Assembly: GCF_041734735.1 (NCBI RefSeq)
Contig: NC_134891.1
Span: 14,497,578-14,561,577, forward strand
Direction of reading: 5' to 3'
Origin: Babylonia areolata
Taxonomy: Eukaryota; Mollusca; Gastropoda; Neogastropoda; Buccinidae
Length of the DNA: 64,000 nucleotides
Under the pieces are notes generated by a model. It was given only the letters and a program-made list of their open reading frames with translations, had not been told where the DNA came from and searched no databases. Positions 1-10,319 of the stretch are shown piece after piece (the first letter of the stretch is position 1; every line of letters begins with the position of its first letter). A program made the translations under genes and the position numbers.

Positions 1-840
1 TCGCCGTGAACTGATGAAATATGTGGATTTTATGAGTGAGACGTTGTCAATGTTGATGCAACACGTTATGCAGTTATGGCTTCGATTTTGCGTCCAACAA
101 TAAGAATTGAAAAGATATGATTCACTTGTGCAGGATAATGTTTAGAAATAAGTTTTCTTATGGTAAATAATAAAATTTCTTGTTTAAACGTAACTCAAGC
201 TTTGTAACAAGCTGGTGTTGGAGACCACGTTTGCCAGTCCAGTTTTCATTCACCATTTTTTCGTCATTTGAGCAACAATTGCTTAAAATCTAGATGTCCA
301 TGCATGTTTTTCTTGATACTGGCATTGACTGTTATTGGAAACATTTTCTTTTCTTTTTCTTTTTCAAAAGCCTTAATTTCAAGAGAAAACATATATGAAG
401 TGGGGGTACCCCCAACAGTGACCAATACCAAATAATGACTTTCCTACAAACACTTGACAGGGGTTGGCATCTCTGTACTTACCTCTTTTTGCATTATAAA
501 CCTTACTATATTGTTTCTTTGGTATTATTTTGAATAGTCTGATTCGGGTTTGGTAGAGTGCCGTGAGCTTTGAAAGGTGCTATGTAAATTTCCATTATTA
601 TTTATTATTATTATCAGGAAGTATTTTCTTCAGTAGTTATCTGGATAAAAAAACAACAAAAAACTGTGGCATGTTCACGTACCTCTTGTCCCAACACCTT
701 TTTTGCAGTGGCAGAAGACCTTTCACTCCTGCTTAATGTTACTTTTATCATTGATCCATAAATTCTTCCTTGTCAACCTCACGCCATTTCCTCCACCCCA
801 TTCCATCCCCTAAAAAGTCTGATGGTATTGTACTCCACAG
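1..840 (+). other. Intron upstream of the adaptor's last exon
   Basis: No coding signal is visible here. The stretch ends in a pyrimidine-rich run and the acceptor AG at 839-840, so it is read as the 3' part of an intron of the gene whose last exon follows. It carries a LINE 3' tail at about 545-617. The rest is ordinary AT-rich sequence. Confidence 0.55.
545..617 (+). repeat. 3' tail of an L2/CR1-like LINE
   Basis: The segment reads as a run ending in GCTTTGAAAGGTGCTATGTA followed by ATT repeats. This is the usual 3' end of L2/CR1-type LINEs (a short GC-rich stem-loop, then a TATAAAT-like stretch and an (ATT)n tail). Similar ends occur at about 16790-16835 and 41450-41500 in this window. 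Only the tail is recognisable. Confidence 0.5.
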
Positions 841-1256
841 GAAAAAGCAGTGGCAGTAACAGCAGCATGGCAGGCCTTGGCCCGGGGCTGGTACCCATCA
901 ACACAGGAAGTCACACCCGTCACAGTATTGCTGACCTCAGTGGCTGTCAGCAGATGACCTTCCCCAGCAATGCCTTGTCCCGACAGCAGCCCTACAACAC
1001 TCAGGGCCTTCCTGCTCAGCACCACAGGTCAGGATCCACCAGCAGCAGTCAGGGGGGTCTCAACTACGCTAAGCTGGATCTCAGCTCTGCAGACAGCCTG
1101 GGAGACTCTGGAGATGGAGTGTTGTCTCCACGGAACAGGAGTCGGCATTCCTCAGCTGCTGATGAGAAGATCTTGCCTGTGTCATATGCTACCATTGATT
1201 TTGAAAAGTCAGAGGGTCTCCGCAGCTCTGGTAAAGATGTGAAGCTGATTTTGTGA
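841..1256 (+). CDS. GAB/IRS-type docking adaptor, last coding exon (partial)
   Basis: This is the C-terminal part of a Ser/Pro-rich, probably disordered scaffold protein. An acceptor AG ends at 840, and the frame enters the exon in phase 1 (codon 840-842 split by the intron). The frame closes at TGA 1254-1256. It holds two tyrosine sites: LNYAKLDL with Tyr codon at 1065 and VSYATIDF with Tyr codon at 1185, 40 residues apart. GAB1 ends with YLDLDL and then [20 protein letters not shown]; IRS1 ends with LNYIDLDL and then YASISF. Here the second site is preceded by AADEK and followed by EKSEGLRSS, which matches GAB1 best. In those families the two phosphotyrosines bind the tandem SH2 domains of SHP2. 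The PH/PTB domain must lie in exons left of the window. The family is inferred from short motifs. A DOK-like or other ITIM-bearing protein is the alternative. Confidence 0.6.
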
Positions 1257-2264
1257 TGAAAAGTAAGCTGTATTCATGGTGTTCTGTGTTGTTTTTTGTT
1301 GTTGTTTTGGAACATTTTTTAAGCTTACCAATTTGTTTAAAAAAAATTTAAAAACAAAAACAAAACCTTTTTAAGTCAACATCTTTTTCTGATAATTTTT
1401 TTTTCTGAGTTAAAATCTGAAAAGAAATCTACTCGAATTGGGTCTTAGTGGACTCAGTGATGGCTGTGGATCACCAAGTGTAACAGAACACAGAGCTTGA
1501 GCAGAATGACATGTGGCAAGTTGAAAATTTTAGTGTATGAAGGGTGATAGGGGATCAAACCAGACAGGCCTCTTACACGGTGTGTGTATGGAAAGGAATG
1601 TGAAAGGATCTTTCCTGAAGCAGGCAATGTGTTGTGAATAATTTCCTGATTTGCATGCTGCTTCTTCCTGTGATTAGCTCTTGATTTTATTGAAACTCAT
1701 AAAGTTGTGTTCAAAACTTATGGACTGCATTCAGGATTTCTCATTTTTGCTGAACTTTCTCCCACACATCTGTAGATTCCAACACTGTCATCATAACTGG
1801 ATTCGCTTCTGGCATCAGTTGCCAGTTAGCTGTCTGTTAACATTTTTTATGTGTATTCTTGCATTTAAAGTCAGTGTGTTTATTTGTTGTTGCATTAAAC
1901 TGGGAATCACTTTTATTTTGTCTGTTAACAAGTTCATATGCATTCTTGCATTTGAAGCCAGTATGTTTATTCGTTGTTGCATTAAACTGGGAATCACTTT
2001 TATTTGATCAGAATTTAGATTGATTTGGACATTTGGTGAAACATGTTGTTCTTGTGTGACTTTGACTTGACTTTGACTTTAATTTGTTTCAACACCAGAA
2101 ACTTTAACTTGTGCAGTGGCACACAGTGTCATCCAACACTGGTCACTGCACAGCACTTCCCTTCATCGTGTTGTACACAGCTTATTGAAAGGTACACAGA
2201 AACAAAACCAGAACTCCCTTGTTTGTTTTAACAGTGAAATGAAAAATTGTGTTTGAACAATAAA
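1257..2264 (+). other. Probable 3' UTR of the adaptor gene
   Basis: AT-rich sequence follows the stop codon, with no further supported exon. A polyadenylation hexamer AATAAA lies at 2259-2264. It contains an 88-bp tandem duplication (1832-2005). The true cleavage site is not known, and the UTR could run further. Confidence 0.45.
1832..2005 (+). repeat. 88-bp tandem duplication in the 3' UTR
   Basis: Two adjacent units begin GTCTGTTAAC at 1832 and 1920. Both end with the same stretch GCATTAAACTGGGAATCACT. They differ at scattered positions, so the duplication is not recent. Confidence 0.8.
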
Positions 2265-4356
2265 ATGAAAACATTGACTAAGACATCAGCACTGGTCGCA
2301 TTCAGAATGGAGTGGATGTGTGTTCCAGGAGAAACAGAAGTTATAATGAAGGCATACATCCATTTTTATTTTTTGCTTTTTTTGTAAAAAAAAATATGTC
2401 ACAAGCATGCCCATCCTTTTAATGATGGGATGAAAAGGAGAAAATATCCCTGAGGTGTGAGTAAGAGTTGGCAGGGGCATCTATGTGTGTGTTTGTAAGG
2501 TTTTATTTCAAGCATAGATATTTTGTGATGATGGTAACATTGCTGATGAATAGCTTCCATTTCCTGCAGCAGAAGAAGGCTGCCAGCGGTGACAATAATA
2601 TCTTTATTCATAACCTGATCTTGTCTGAATTTTTTTTAATGAATGTATTGTCAACATTTGTGTCCCTTCAGCAATTGCAATTCTAATTAATTTGATAATA
2701 CACATTAATATTTTCTTTTTTCGTTGGTTAACATTGTATGTGTGTTTGGAGGGGGAGGGAGAGGGAGTATTTAACTTTGTAACTGTGTCCACCAGAGTAT
2801 TTTGAAGTGTCAACATAAAGGCTGTATTAGATGCCATTGATTAATACTGATATTAATGAAGGAAAACACAGGTGTGATAGATCAGGTACATCCTCTTGCA
2901 GCATTATATCCTGCAGAGACAGACATTTTCCCTTGGAGTAACTTCTCAGGGTTGCTTGAAGGGTAGGTGTTTTTTTTTGGTTTTTTTCTCTATGTGGCCT
3001 CAGTTGCATGCAGGTCCATGAAGCACATCGAAGGGTAGGTGTTACCACAAACTCTAGAAACTCATTTTATTTACAAGCTGTCTAAAAAGACTAATGCATG
3101 TGAGATGGTTACCCAGCCATTGAGAGACCTTTTGAAAGTGGCTGCCCAAACAAACTGCAACTGATGTGACAGAAAACCCTGCGGAAGGTCACTTTCTTTG
3201 AGAGTCAGGATGCATCCTGCTTCTTAAATATTTTCAAACTCTTGTTAAAATAAATCACTTTTAATGACCAGTTCATTTTAAACATCCAATTTTTAAAAAT
3301 TTTATATATTGTATCTTGTTGCTTTGTTGTCTCGACAAATTTCTCTGTGTGAAAATCCTGGATGCTTTTCTAAAGGAAAGCACATCACAATGGTGTTTTG
3401 TCAACGTTGTGTGCTCACTTGGGTAAACAAAGTGATAACCCAGTTTTGGTTATTTTTGTGTGTATGAATAATTGTTGATATATTTATTTTTTCTGAAAAT
3501 ATGTTGTCTTTTAATGACACCAAGTTTGGCTTGAAAAGTGAAAATACTATTTTTTTCCCCACGTATACCAGTTGTTATAACAATGCCTATCCATGAAAGG
3601 CTCAAGACATTGTGCAGCAGAAAAACATTTTTCCACAGTCGTTTTACTGTTGTTGTTTTTTCCCCCAATAGACTAATCTTTAGAACTGTTACCTTACAAA
3701 CTGACACATTGATTAATAGCAGTTGTTTTATTTCTTCTCATTTTTAGCTAAAATAGTAATTTATCCTTCTCAGTATGTAAGTTGCATTGAACCACGCACC
3801 TGCCAAAAGCAGCAAAATTCTGCCTTGTGGAACATCAGCCAGAATGTGCAGTGGGAAATAATTCATTTTAAATGGATCTGACTCAGAATACAAATTATTA
3901 GATCTGGTGTCAGATACTGTACCTTGTCAGACTGATGGGCTTAATTTTAGAATATAACTCCAGTTATTGAAAGAATGTTGTGTTTTACACTCAGTTTGAA
4001 GGTCTTGTACTGTTTATTTACATTTGCCCAAGAGGTCTTTTTTTTTCAGTAAAAACAGCCTTCTTAGTGACTTATTTGTGTGCACATTCCTTTTAGCATT
4101 TGTCATAGGCTGTTTTCTTTCTTAAATTCATGTTTATGACAACGCAACAGAACTCAAACATCCTGCTTAGTCATCTTTATCACCCATAACAAACAAACCA
4201 GATTCATCAATATAAAGAGTTACCATGACACCAGCCAGTAAGTGCCAATGCCTAATTTAACACTTTCAAGTTCTGAACAGGAAATGAGCAAGTTAGGATG
4301 AGGATCAGATTAATAGTTCACAAGAACATATTGAAAGGAGGCCACTTAATAAGTTC
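2265..4356. other. Non-coding stretch, nothing recognised
   Basis: AT-rich sequence with short runs of T and A. All open frames are short and lack composition or motifs of a protein. It may include more of the adaptor's 3' UTR. Confidence 0.5.
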
Positions 4357-4553
4357 TCAACCTGTTCAGTACTTATTAATATTAGAAGTAAGCTGACATC
4401 TCGGATACACAGAGTGTAGCTAAATTCCCAACAAGACGTCCACTGATGTCCTGCATCTATTCTGATTTTTCCTTCATCGGAGTTTGGTTCAGTGAACGTT
4501 AAAGAGACTGAAGGGTTAGTTGAATTTGTCTGGTTTACAAAAATACTTTTTAA

Positions 4554-6035
4554 CCAGCCATACGTATTATAAATTTTTGCACACCCAACCAACTGGAGAA
4601 AAATTGACCCATGCTTTTAAAGAACCCTTGCACGGAGTACACACTGGGGAATTATTGACCCGTAGATATAGTGAAACTCACACAGCATACATACTGGGGC
4701 AAACTGTACTCACATCTTGTAACCTTTACCCAACTGTGACTGCGAAGGCAGTACAGCAAGCAGCTAGCCGGCTGCTATCAGCATTGATGACATCTTAAAT
4801 AAACTTGGTGGTTGGCTGGTCAGCGTCTTGTTTTCCATTATGTGGCCAGCTTCCATTCTGAGTTTCGTGAGAAAAACTAAGAACAGTACCACATACTTCA
4901 TGCCGCTGTGTATGTGTGTGTTAATAGGTTAGCACGACATATATGTACGACTGATACGTGCACCTTTGTACAGTGAGAGAGGGAGGGAGGACAGAAAGAG
5001 AGCAGGACTTGGGACGATTTGTTGTTTGGGCTTTGTTCCTTTACAAGTGAATGAATGTAGTAATCTGCCTTTTGGTAACCCATGCCTTTCAATACCCAGA
5101 CATACACTACATTACAGAGACTTACAGAAACCCCTATACAAACATAAAGAATAACAGATATTTACATGGGTGGGAATGAATGTACTAACTGTGCTCACAG
5201 AAACACAAAATGACCAACTTTTGTCTGACTCTATTTGTGTGATGTACACACACACAAACACACACACAGTGTGTGAAATCGCATGGGCTGAAATTCAGCA
5301 TATGGTGCTGCACTTGGCATAACAGTTCATGGAGAGTTAGTTTACTTAATTTAGATTTGGGATCTAGAGCCAGATTACCAAATGTACACACACATGCACA
5401 GTCACAGAGCTGAACTGAATGCATGTGCACACATACATGCATGCACACTCACACACTTACTTGGAAAAGGATTCACATGCATGCACACACACATACACAA
5501 ACATACACGCGCGCGCACACACACACACACAACTGTAGCAGGCGCATGAATGCCCAAACACACTGGCATGAATTGAAGTATGAACTTGTTTATGTCCACG
5601 TGGTTCTTCAACTATACGACACCCCACCCCCACCCTTCCTCCCCCAACTCCTCACTAGTGGCTGATCCACTTCCAAGCCTGCATTTCTAACACAAACCAC
5701 AACAATGTATCTTTTATCACCTCCTGCCAGCAATGCAGACCTTGCCCTGCAATAGCTTTCACCAGACTGTGGGTCAAAATGTCCCCAGTGTGTGCCCAGT
5801 GCATGTTTCTTCTTTAAAACCATGGGGTCATTTTGGCCCAGTATGTATGCCACACATAGATTTGATATTTTTACTTGATTGAAACTGCTTTACAAAAGTG
5901 CACTGTTTTTAATGAGTGTGTGAAGAAAAAATATTTGACAAAGTCATAGAATTTTGTTGACGCAACTCAGATAGTTTTTGAGTTATAAATTTTTCAATGA
6001 TTATCTTGGTATGTTTTTACCCAGTGTTTACAGTG
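4554..6035. mobile_element. Insertion (or extra segment) inside piggyBac-like copy A
   Basis: This 1.5 kb segment is absent from the homologous copy at 36311-37718. Its left edge abuts TTAA at 4550-4553. It contains inverted repeats of its own: about 4596-4700 pairs imperfectly with about 5750-5860, sharing the motif CACACTGGGGA followed by a TTGACCC-like block. The right edge is approximate. It is either a second inserted element or internal sequence that copy B has lost. Confidence 0.45.
5238..5535. repeat. Interrupted (CA)n microsatellite cluster
   Basis: CA runs at about 5248-5270, 5420-5460 and 5480-5535, the last broken by GCGCGC. All open frames here are products of the dinucleotide period. 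Confidence 0.9.
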
Positions 6036-7289
6036 AAGATTGAATGAGCATATGCAGGTGGAAGACCCATTTCTTCTTGATAAAGATTTGCCAGCTGGAT
6101 CACATATAGCATGTATTGGAAAGTTGGTTTGCCTCATATGCAATAAGGCATATGAATTTTTGTCAAGCAGACACAGATGTCCAGGTCAGCAGATTTAAAC
6201 ATCTTTGCAGGCTGTGCAGATGATTATGGATGGGTATAATGAGGAGAGATGGATCCATCATGTATGATACATTTCAACTTGAAGATGACGACGACAGTGA
6301 TGAAACTGATAGCAACATTTGACACTTTCTTCAGCCTATCAGACATCATTTTTAAGCGGGTGATTATTACAGACAGTGAAGTTGCATTACGTTCACGTAG
6401 TTTGGGAAGAGGGGAAGAGAGATACAAGTGGTGTAAGACAATAGGTCAAAACCTGGACAAATGGTGTGGAAAGGGGCATGGTCATGAACTGTCTTTTCAC
6501 AGTGTTCAACTGATGGAATGGACAACGGCTAATAATCCCTGATTTTCATTAAACCCAGGATTGACAGTGGACAGAAAACTCATAAATTATATTTATTTAA
6601 TCATGCTTTCGTCACTGATAGTCGACCAACTTCTTTCTAGAGGAGGCAAACTGGATACACAGCAGACACTTTATTAGATCAGTTACAACCAGAGAGAAGG
6701 GAATATCATCAAAGCGCTTTCTTTTCAAAAGGGGGATACTCTTAGCTGTAAGAAAAGCTTGACAGCTGAAAACTTTATAGACTTTTTTTCTTAACCGAAC
6801 TCACATTTGTCATTGCTGTGGCAGTTATTCACTTACATGACTACAAGGCTTGTAATTGTTACCACAAGCTGTTTTATTTTTTTACAGGTACAGTAAGACA
6901 ATAAGCCTGCTGTTTTCAGCTGTATTTGTTTGTTTTTGTTTTGGGTGTCATTCTGCGGAGGTGGAAATAGACTTTCTTAATGCATAGAAATTATTATCTT
7001 CATTTTGAAATGCTTGAATAGTTATCTACATTCAAAATAATTGGGGAAAACCTGGATTTAGAATCAACATTCATTTTCCTTCACAAAAATGTTTACTTTT
7101 GTTCAATATATCCTGTAGTTTTGTGGGGTTTTTAAATTTTTTTTTTTTTTTTTTTTTAGAATTGATTACCCATGAATCCACATGATTCCCTTGCAAGGGG
7201 AGAGCACTTTCTTACAAGAATCTGTGGCACTGAATGGGATAACTGACTGGTATTGATATAAAATAAAAGAGTATGTGTGTAAACTGTGT

Positions 7290-7470
7290 GTTACTTCTTT
7301 GTCACATACATTTTGCTGTGAAATTCAGGTTGCTGTCTCAGTGAGAGCGTGTCACCACATGCTGCACCACCCTTTTTTTGTCTGCTAATGTATTATTTTA
7401 CTATCAAAATGGATGTTTCTACAGAATTTTACTAGGGATGACCCTTCGTTGCTGTGGAATTTATACAGAT
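7290..7470 (-). repeat. SINE family 1, old partial copy
   Basis: The segment aligns with the 3' two thirds of the SINE at 28335-28724 in the same orientation: TTTGTCAC, then a GTGAAATTC block, TGAGAGCG, and TTTCTACAGAATTTT with GGGA-GACCC. It is the most diverged of three copies in the window. The tRNA-like head is not recognisable. Confidence 0.6.
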
Positions 7471-8599
7471 GACATCTGCCATATGGTCCATGATGATCAA
7501 TCAGAGGTTTTTAGTGTTCAGTTCAAGGTGCACAGAGACTAGGCTGGTCTCAGAGGGCTTAGCTCAGGGTCATGCACATCTGTCTGAAAGATTGGTTCCT
7601 CGAAATACATCAGCAATGGCTAAGGCCCCATACTTAAAGTGGCACTCTTCACAATGCATCCTCATGAGGAATGGGGAGCCCATTTGGGCTCACTCCTTGA
7701 AGCCATGATTTGGTCGTCATGGGAGCCAAGTGAAACTTCACTCTTCTGGAGCTCGCAGCAGTTTGCTGGGTTCAACTCCACTCCTCAAAACTGCTGTGTA
7801 TTTGGGCACAAAAAAAAAAAAGGAAGGGGTGGGTGGGGGGGGGGGGGGGGGCGTCTTTGTTAACCTCATGCGGTGGTCCAAGGCTCTCCTTTGCTGGTGA
7901 GGCAAGGGCATTGAGCTTTCAGCAAGACACATTGGGGTACTACTAACCTCAGCAGGCACTCGCAGCAGGTTCAAGAGTGTCTTCCACTTGGAGTGGACTC
8001 TACACAAGGACACCCTGCTGAGGGTGTGGTGTTTAGGGTCTCCACAGAGGGACTTTGTTTGCCACAGGTCTGTAGAAGAACCCTGATTTCTGTCACACTG
8101 GTTCCAGACACTGAAACTCAGGCAGCAATTTTTTCTTCTTCTCTGGACTGGAGCAAGATGACCGCTTATGCTTTTCCTTTACTTCCCAATCCTGCCCAAG
8201 TTGGTTGGAAAGCCAGGTCGGAATGCCTACACATCAGAACCTTAGTAGGCATTCCTATGCTGCTGGATTCTGAGAGCTCAGGAGGCATGTGCTGTTGCCA
8301 CTCCCAGTTTGTTTAGGTATACTTACCATGTCAAATTCAAATGTCTGTCCCCACAGTTTTTGCCATGCTTCACATGGGGTGTTTGTTTGCTGGCCATTGA
8401 AATGATTATTTACCTCCTGCCGGAAATAGCATTTCATTGGCTGGCAGACGGCAGTCTAATGGCGAGACGTCTTATCACTGAGTTGCAGCAAAATATTTTG
8501 GCAGAGAGTAGCAAAGAGACAGGCCTGGTTTGCATCAGTTTGACATGGTAAGATTATGTTTCCAGTCTGGGAGTATAATACAAACTCCTCATTTTATCC
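7471..8599. other. Non-coding stretch with poly-A and poly-G runs
   Basis: Nothing coding is supported. Poly-A lies at about 7810-7821 and a 17-base G run at 7835-7851. The open frames in both strands are short and mutually overlapping. Confidence 0.5.
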
Positions 8600-9590
8600 A
8601 GTAGTCATCTTAGAGTCGCAAAGTCAAGTGGTACTCTGGCAAATATTTACATGTCATGTTTCCCTGTTTCAGAATACAATAAATACTGATTTGAAGAATT
8701 TTCATTCAAAATATATTGTGTATCGCATGCAAATAAGTGATATTAGTCAATTGAATTAAATTTACCCTCTAAGTACCCACATCCTCTGCTGGAAAATTTA
8801 CAGGAATGAAACAGTTTTAAAACATATTTGGAGTGTTGTGTGTTGATTTCACAATTGTTTCCCACATGAAGCCACACAATGTGAATTAAAGGTAATTGTG
8901 AGGAGCCAGCCTGATGTTAACAATTGAAATTAAGATCTTGTCTAACTTATCTGTCGTCAAACTGCCAAGATTTCATGAATGTAAATTTTGGGGGACATTA
9001 ATTTTACAGTGTGCTCTTTTTAGCAGTAGATGATTGACTAGCAGGCAGTTTGCCTCTAAGCATTCACTAAAGCAGATACACAAGTCAATACATATGCAAA
9101 TGATCATGATACCCAAAACTTCTACTTGTTAATCTTCTACTGCAAACCAGAGCATGCTGTAAATTTATTGCCCCCACTCCCCCACCCCCTCCCCCAGAGA
9201 TCCCATTCATGAAATGGGATCTGTTTGAGGACAAGAGGGTTACCAGATCTTGTTGCATTTATAAACAATTTGGCTCCCCCGTAGCCTAATTACCTTTAAT
9301 TCACCAAACCGTGTGCTTTCATGTGGAAAGCAATAGTGCAATCGTTGCAGAACACACTGAATATGTTTGAAACCAATCTGCTTTATTCCTCTAAGTGTTT
9401 GGGAGGAATGGTGGGTGCCCAGTGGGTAACTTATTTCACTAATGTCTCTTGATTGCATGATGTACACAATACATTTTGAACAAAATTCTTCACATCAGTG
9501 TCTATTGTATTCTGAAACAGGGAAACATGACCTGTGTAAATGTTAGCAAGAGAAACCTTACAATTTTGCAACTCAGAGGCAGCCCCTGGC
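8600..9590. repeat. Long imperfect inverted repeat, about 1 kb overall
   Basis: About 8600-8925 is the reverse complement of about 9250-9590 with clear divergence. Shared blocks include CATGTTTCCCTGTTTCAGAA (about 8656-8675 on plus; about 9510-9530 on minus) and GTGAATTAAAGGTAATT (8880-8896 on plus; about 9288-9304 on minus). The spacer is about 325 bp. It is either a foldback-type DNA element or two copies of one dispersed repeat facing each other. Confidence 0.75.
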
Positions 9591-10319
9591 AAAACTGAAT
9601 TTTTTGGCTAGGGGGAAGTAGCTTAAGCACTACAGCTCCTAAAAGGGTAACAATTTCACTCAAGCATAATGAAATAGTTTCTAAAAGACTCTTGCAAGTC
9701 CCTGCATATAATAATTTAGAAAAGAGTGACATTGAAGTGGTAGAATAATAAAACCAGACTATTTCACTTTAATTTGTTGAAGATTATATAGCTGGCCATT
9801 ACAAGCCTTACTTATGATAGAATAAATGAAGATATTTCATTTCTTGCTACACTACACAGGCCTTATTCAAAAGGAAAACATATGATATATGCTGGTTTCT
9901 TATATATAGATTTGATTTGTGAGAGTTTGAAGCTGAGTTTGCCTTCAGTTGGTTGACCGGGTCCAAGAGGGTACCCTTGTGTCAAGGGCTGTAACTCTTG
10001 TGCATCCCAGTTTTAAAAAAAAAAAAAAAGTTTCACACACACTGAAGAACATTGCAGCACTAGTCTTCCACTGTGGGATGCTGGGGGTCTTTCAGTACAA
10101 ATAGCATCCCTGTCTTCTGGAAATTATGTGCATGAAGTTTCCTCTTTTCTATTGTTCTCTTTATTTTTGCATATTTTCTTCTTTCACAGTTGTCTCCTTT
10201 TTCTGTCTTCCCAGCCCATTCCCCTTATTTTTTCAAATAAGCCTTGAAACTTTTTTCTCCTTCCCACATTCTGTGATGTACTGTCTGTGCTGTTTGTAAT
10301 ATCAGATGTTTGCTCTGGT
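9591..10319. other. Non-coding stretch, nothing recognised
   Basis: AT-rich with a poly-A run at about 10015-10029. No gene, RNA or repeat terminus was identified. Confidence 0.45.

Larger units (their letters stand above)
4361..7238. mobile_element. piggyBac-like DNA element, copy A (old, carrying an insertion)
   Basis: The left end starts CCTGTTCAGTAC after TCAA (4357-4360). The right end, read inward on the minus strand, starts CCCATTCAGTGCCA after TTAT (plus-strand ATAA, 7239-7242). These look like decayed TTAA target sites with about 14-bp terminal inverted repeats, as in piggyBac-type elements. The interior at 4385-4553 and 6036-7238 aligns over about 1.2 kb with the element at 36311-37718. 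No intact transposase is present. A short frame around 6061-6200 encodes VEDPFLLDKDLP and then a CxxC...HxxxC-like stretch ending in a stop; it matches the frame VEDPFLLDNNLL in the other copy. Coordinates of the ends are my reading of decayed repeats. Confidence 0.55.
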
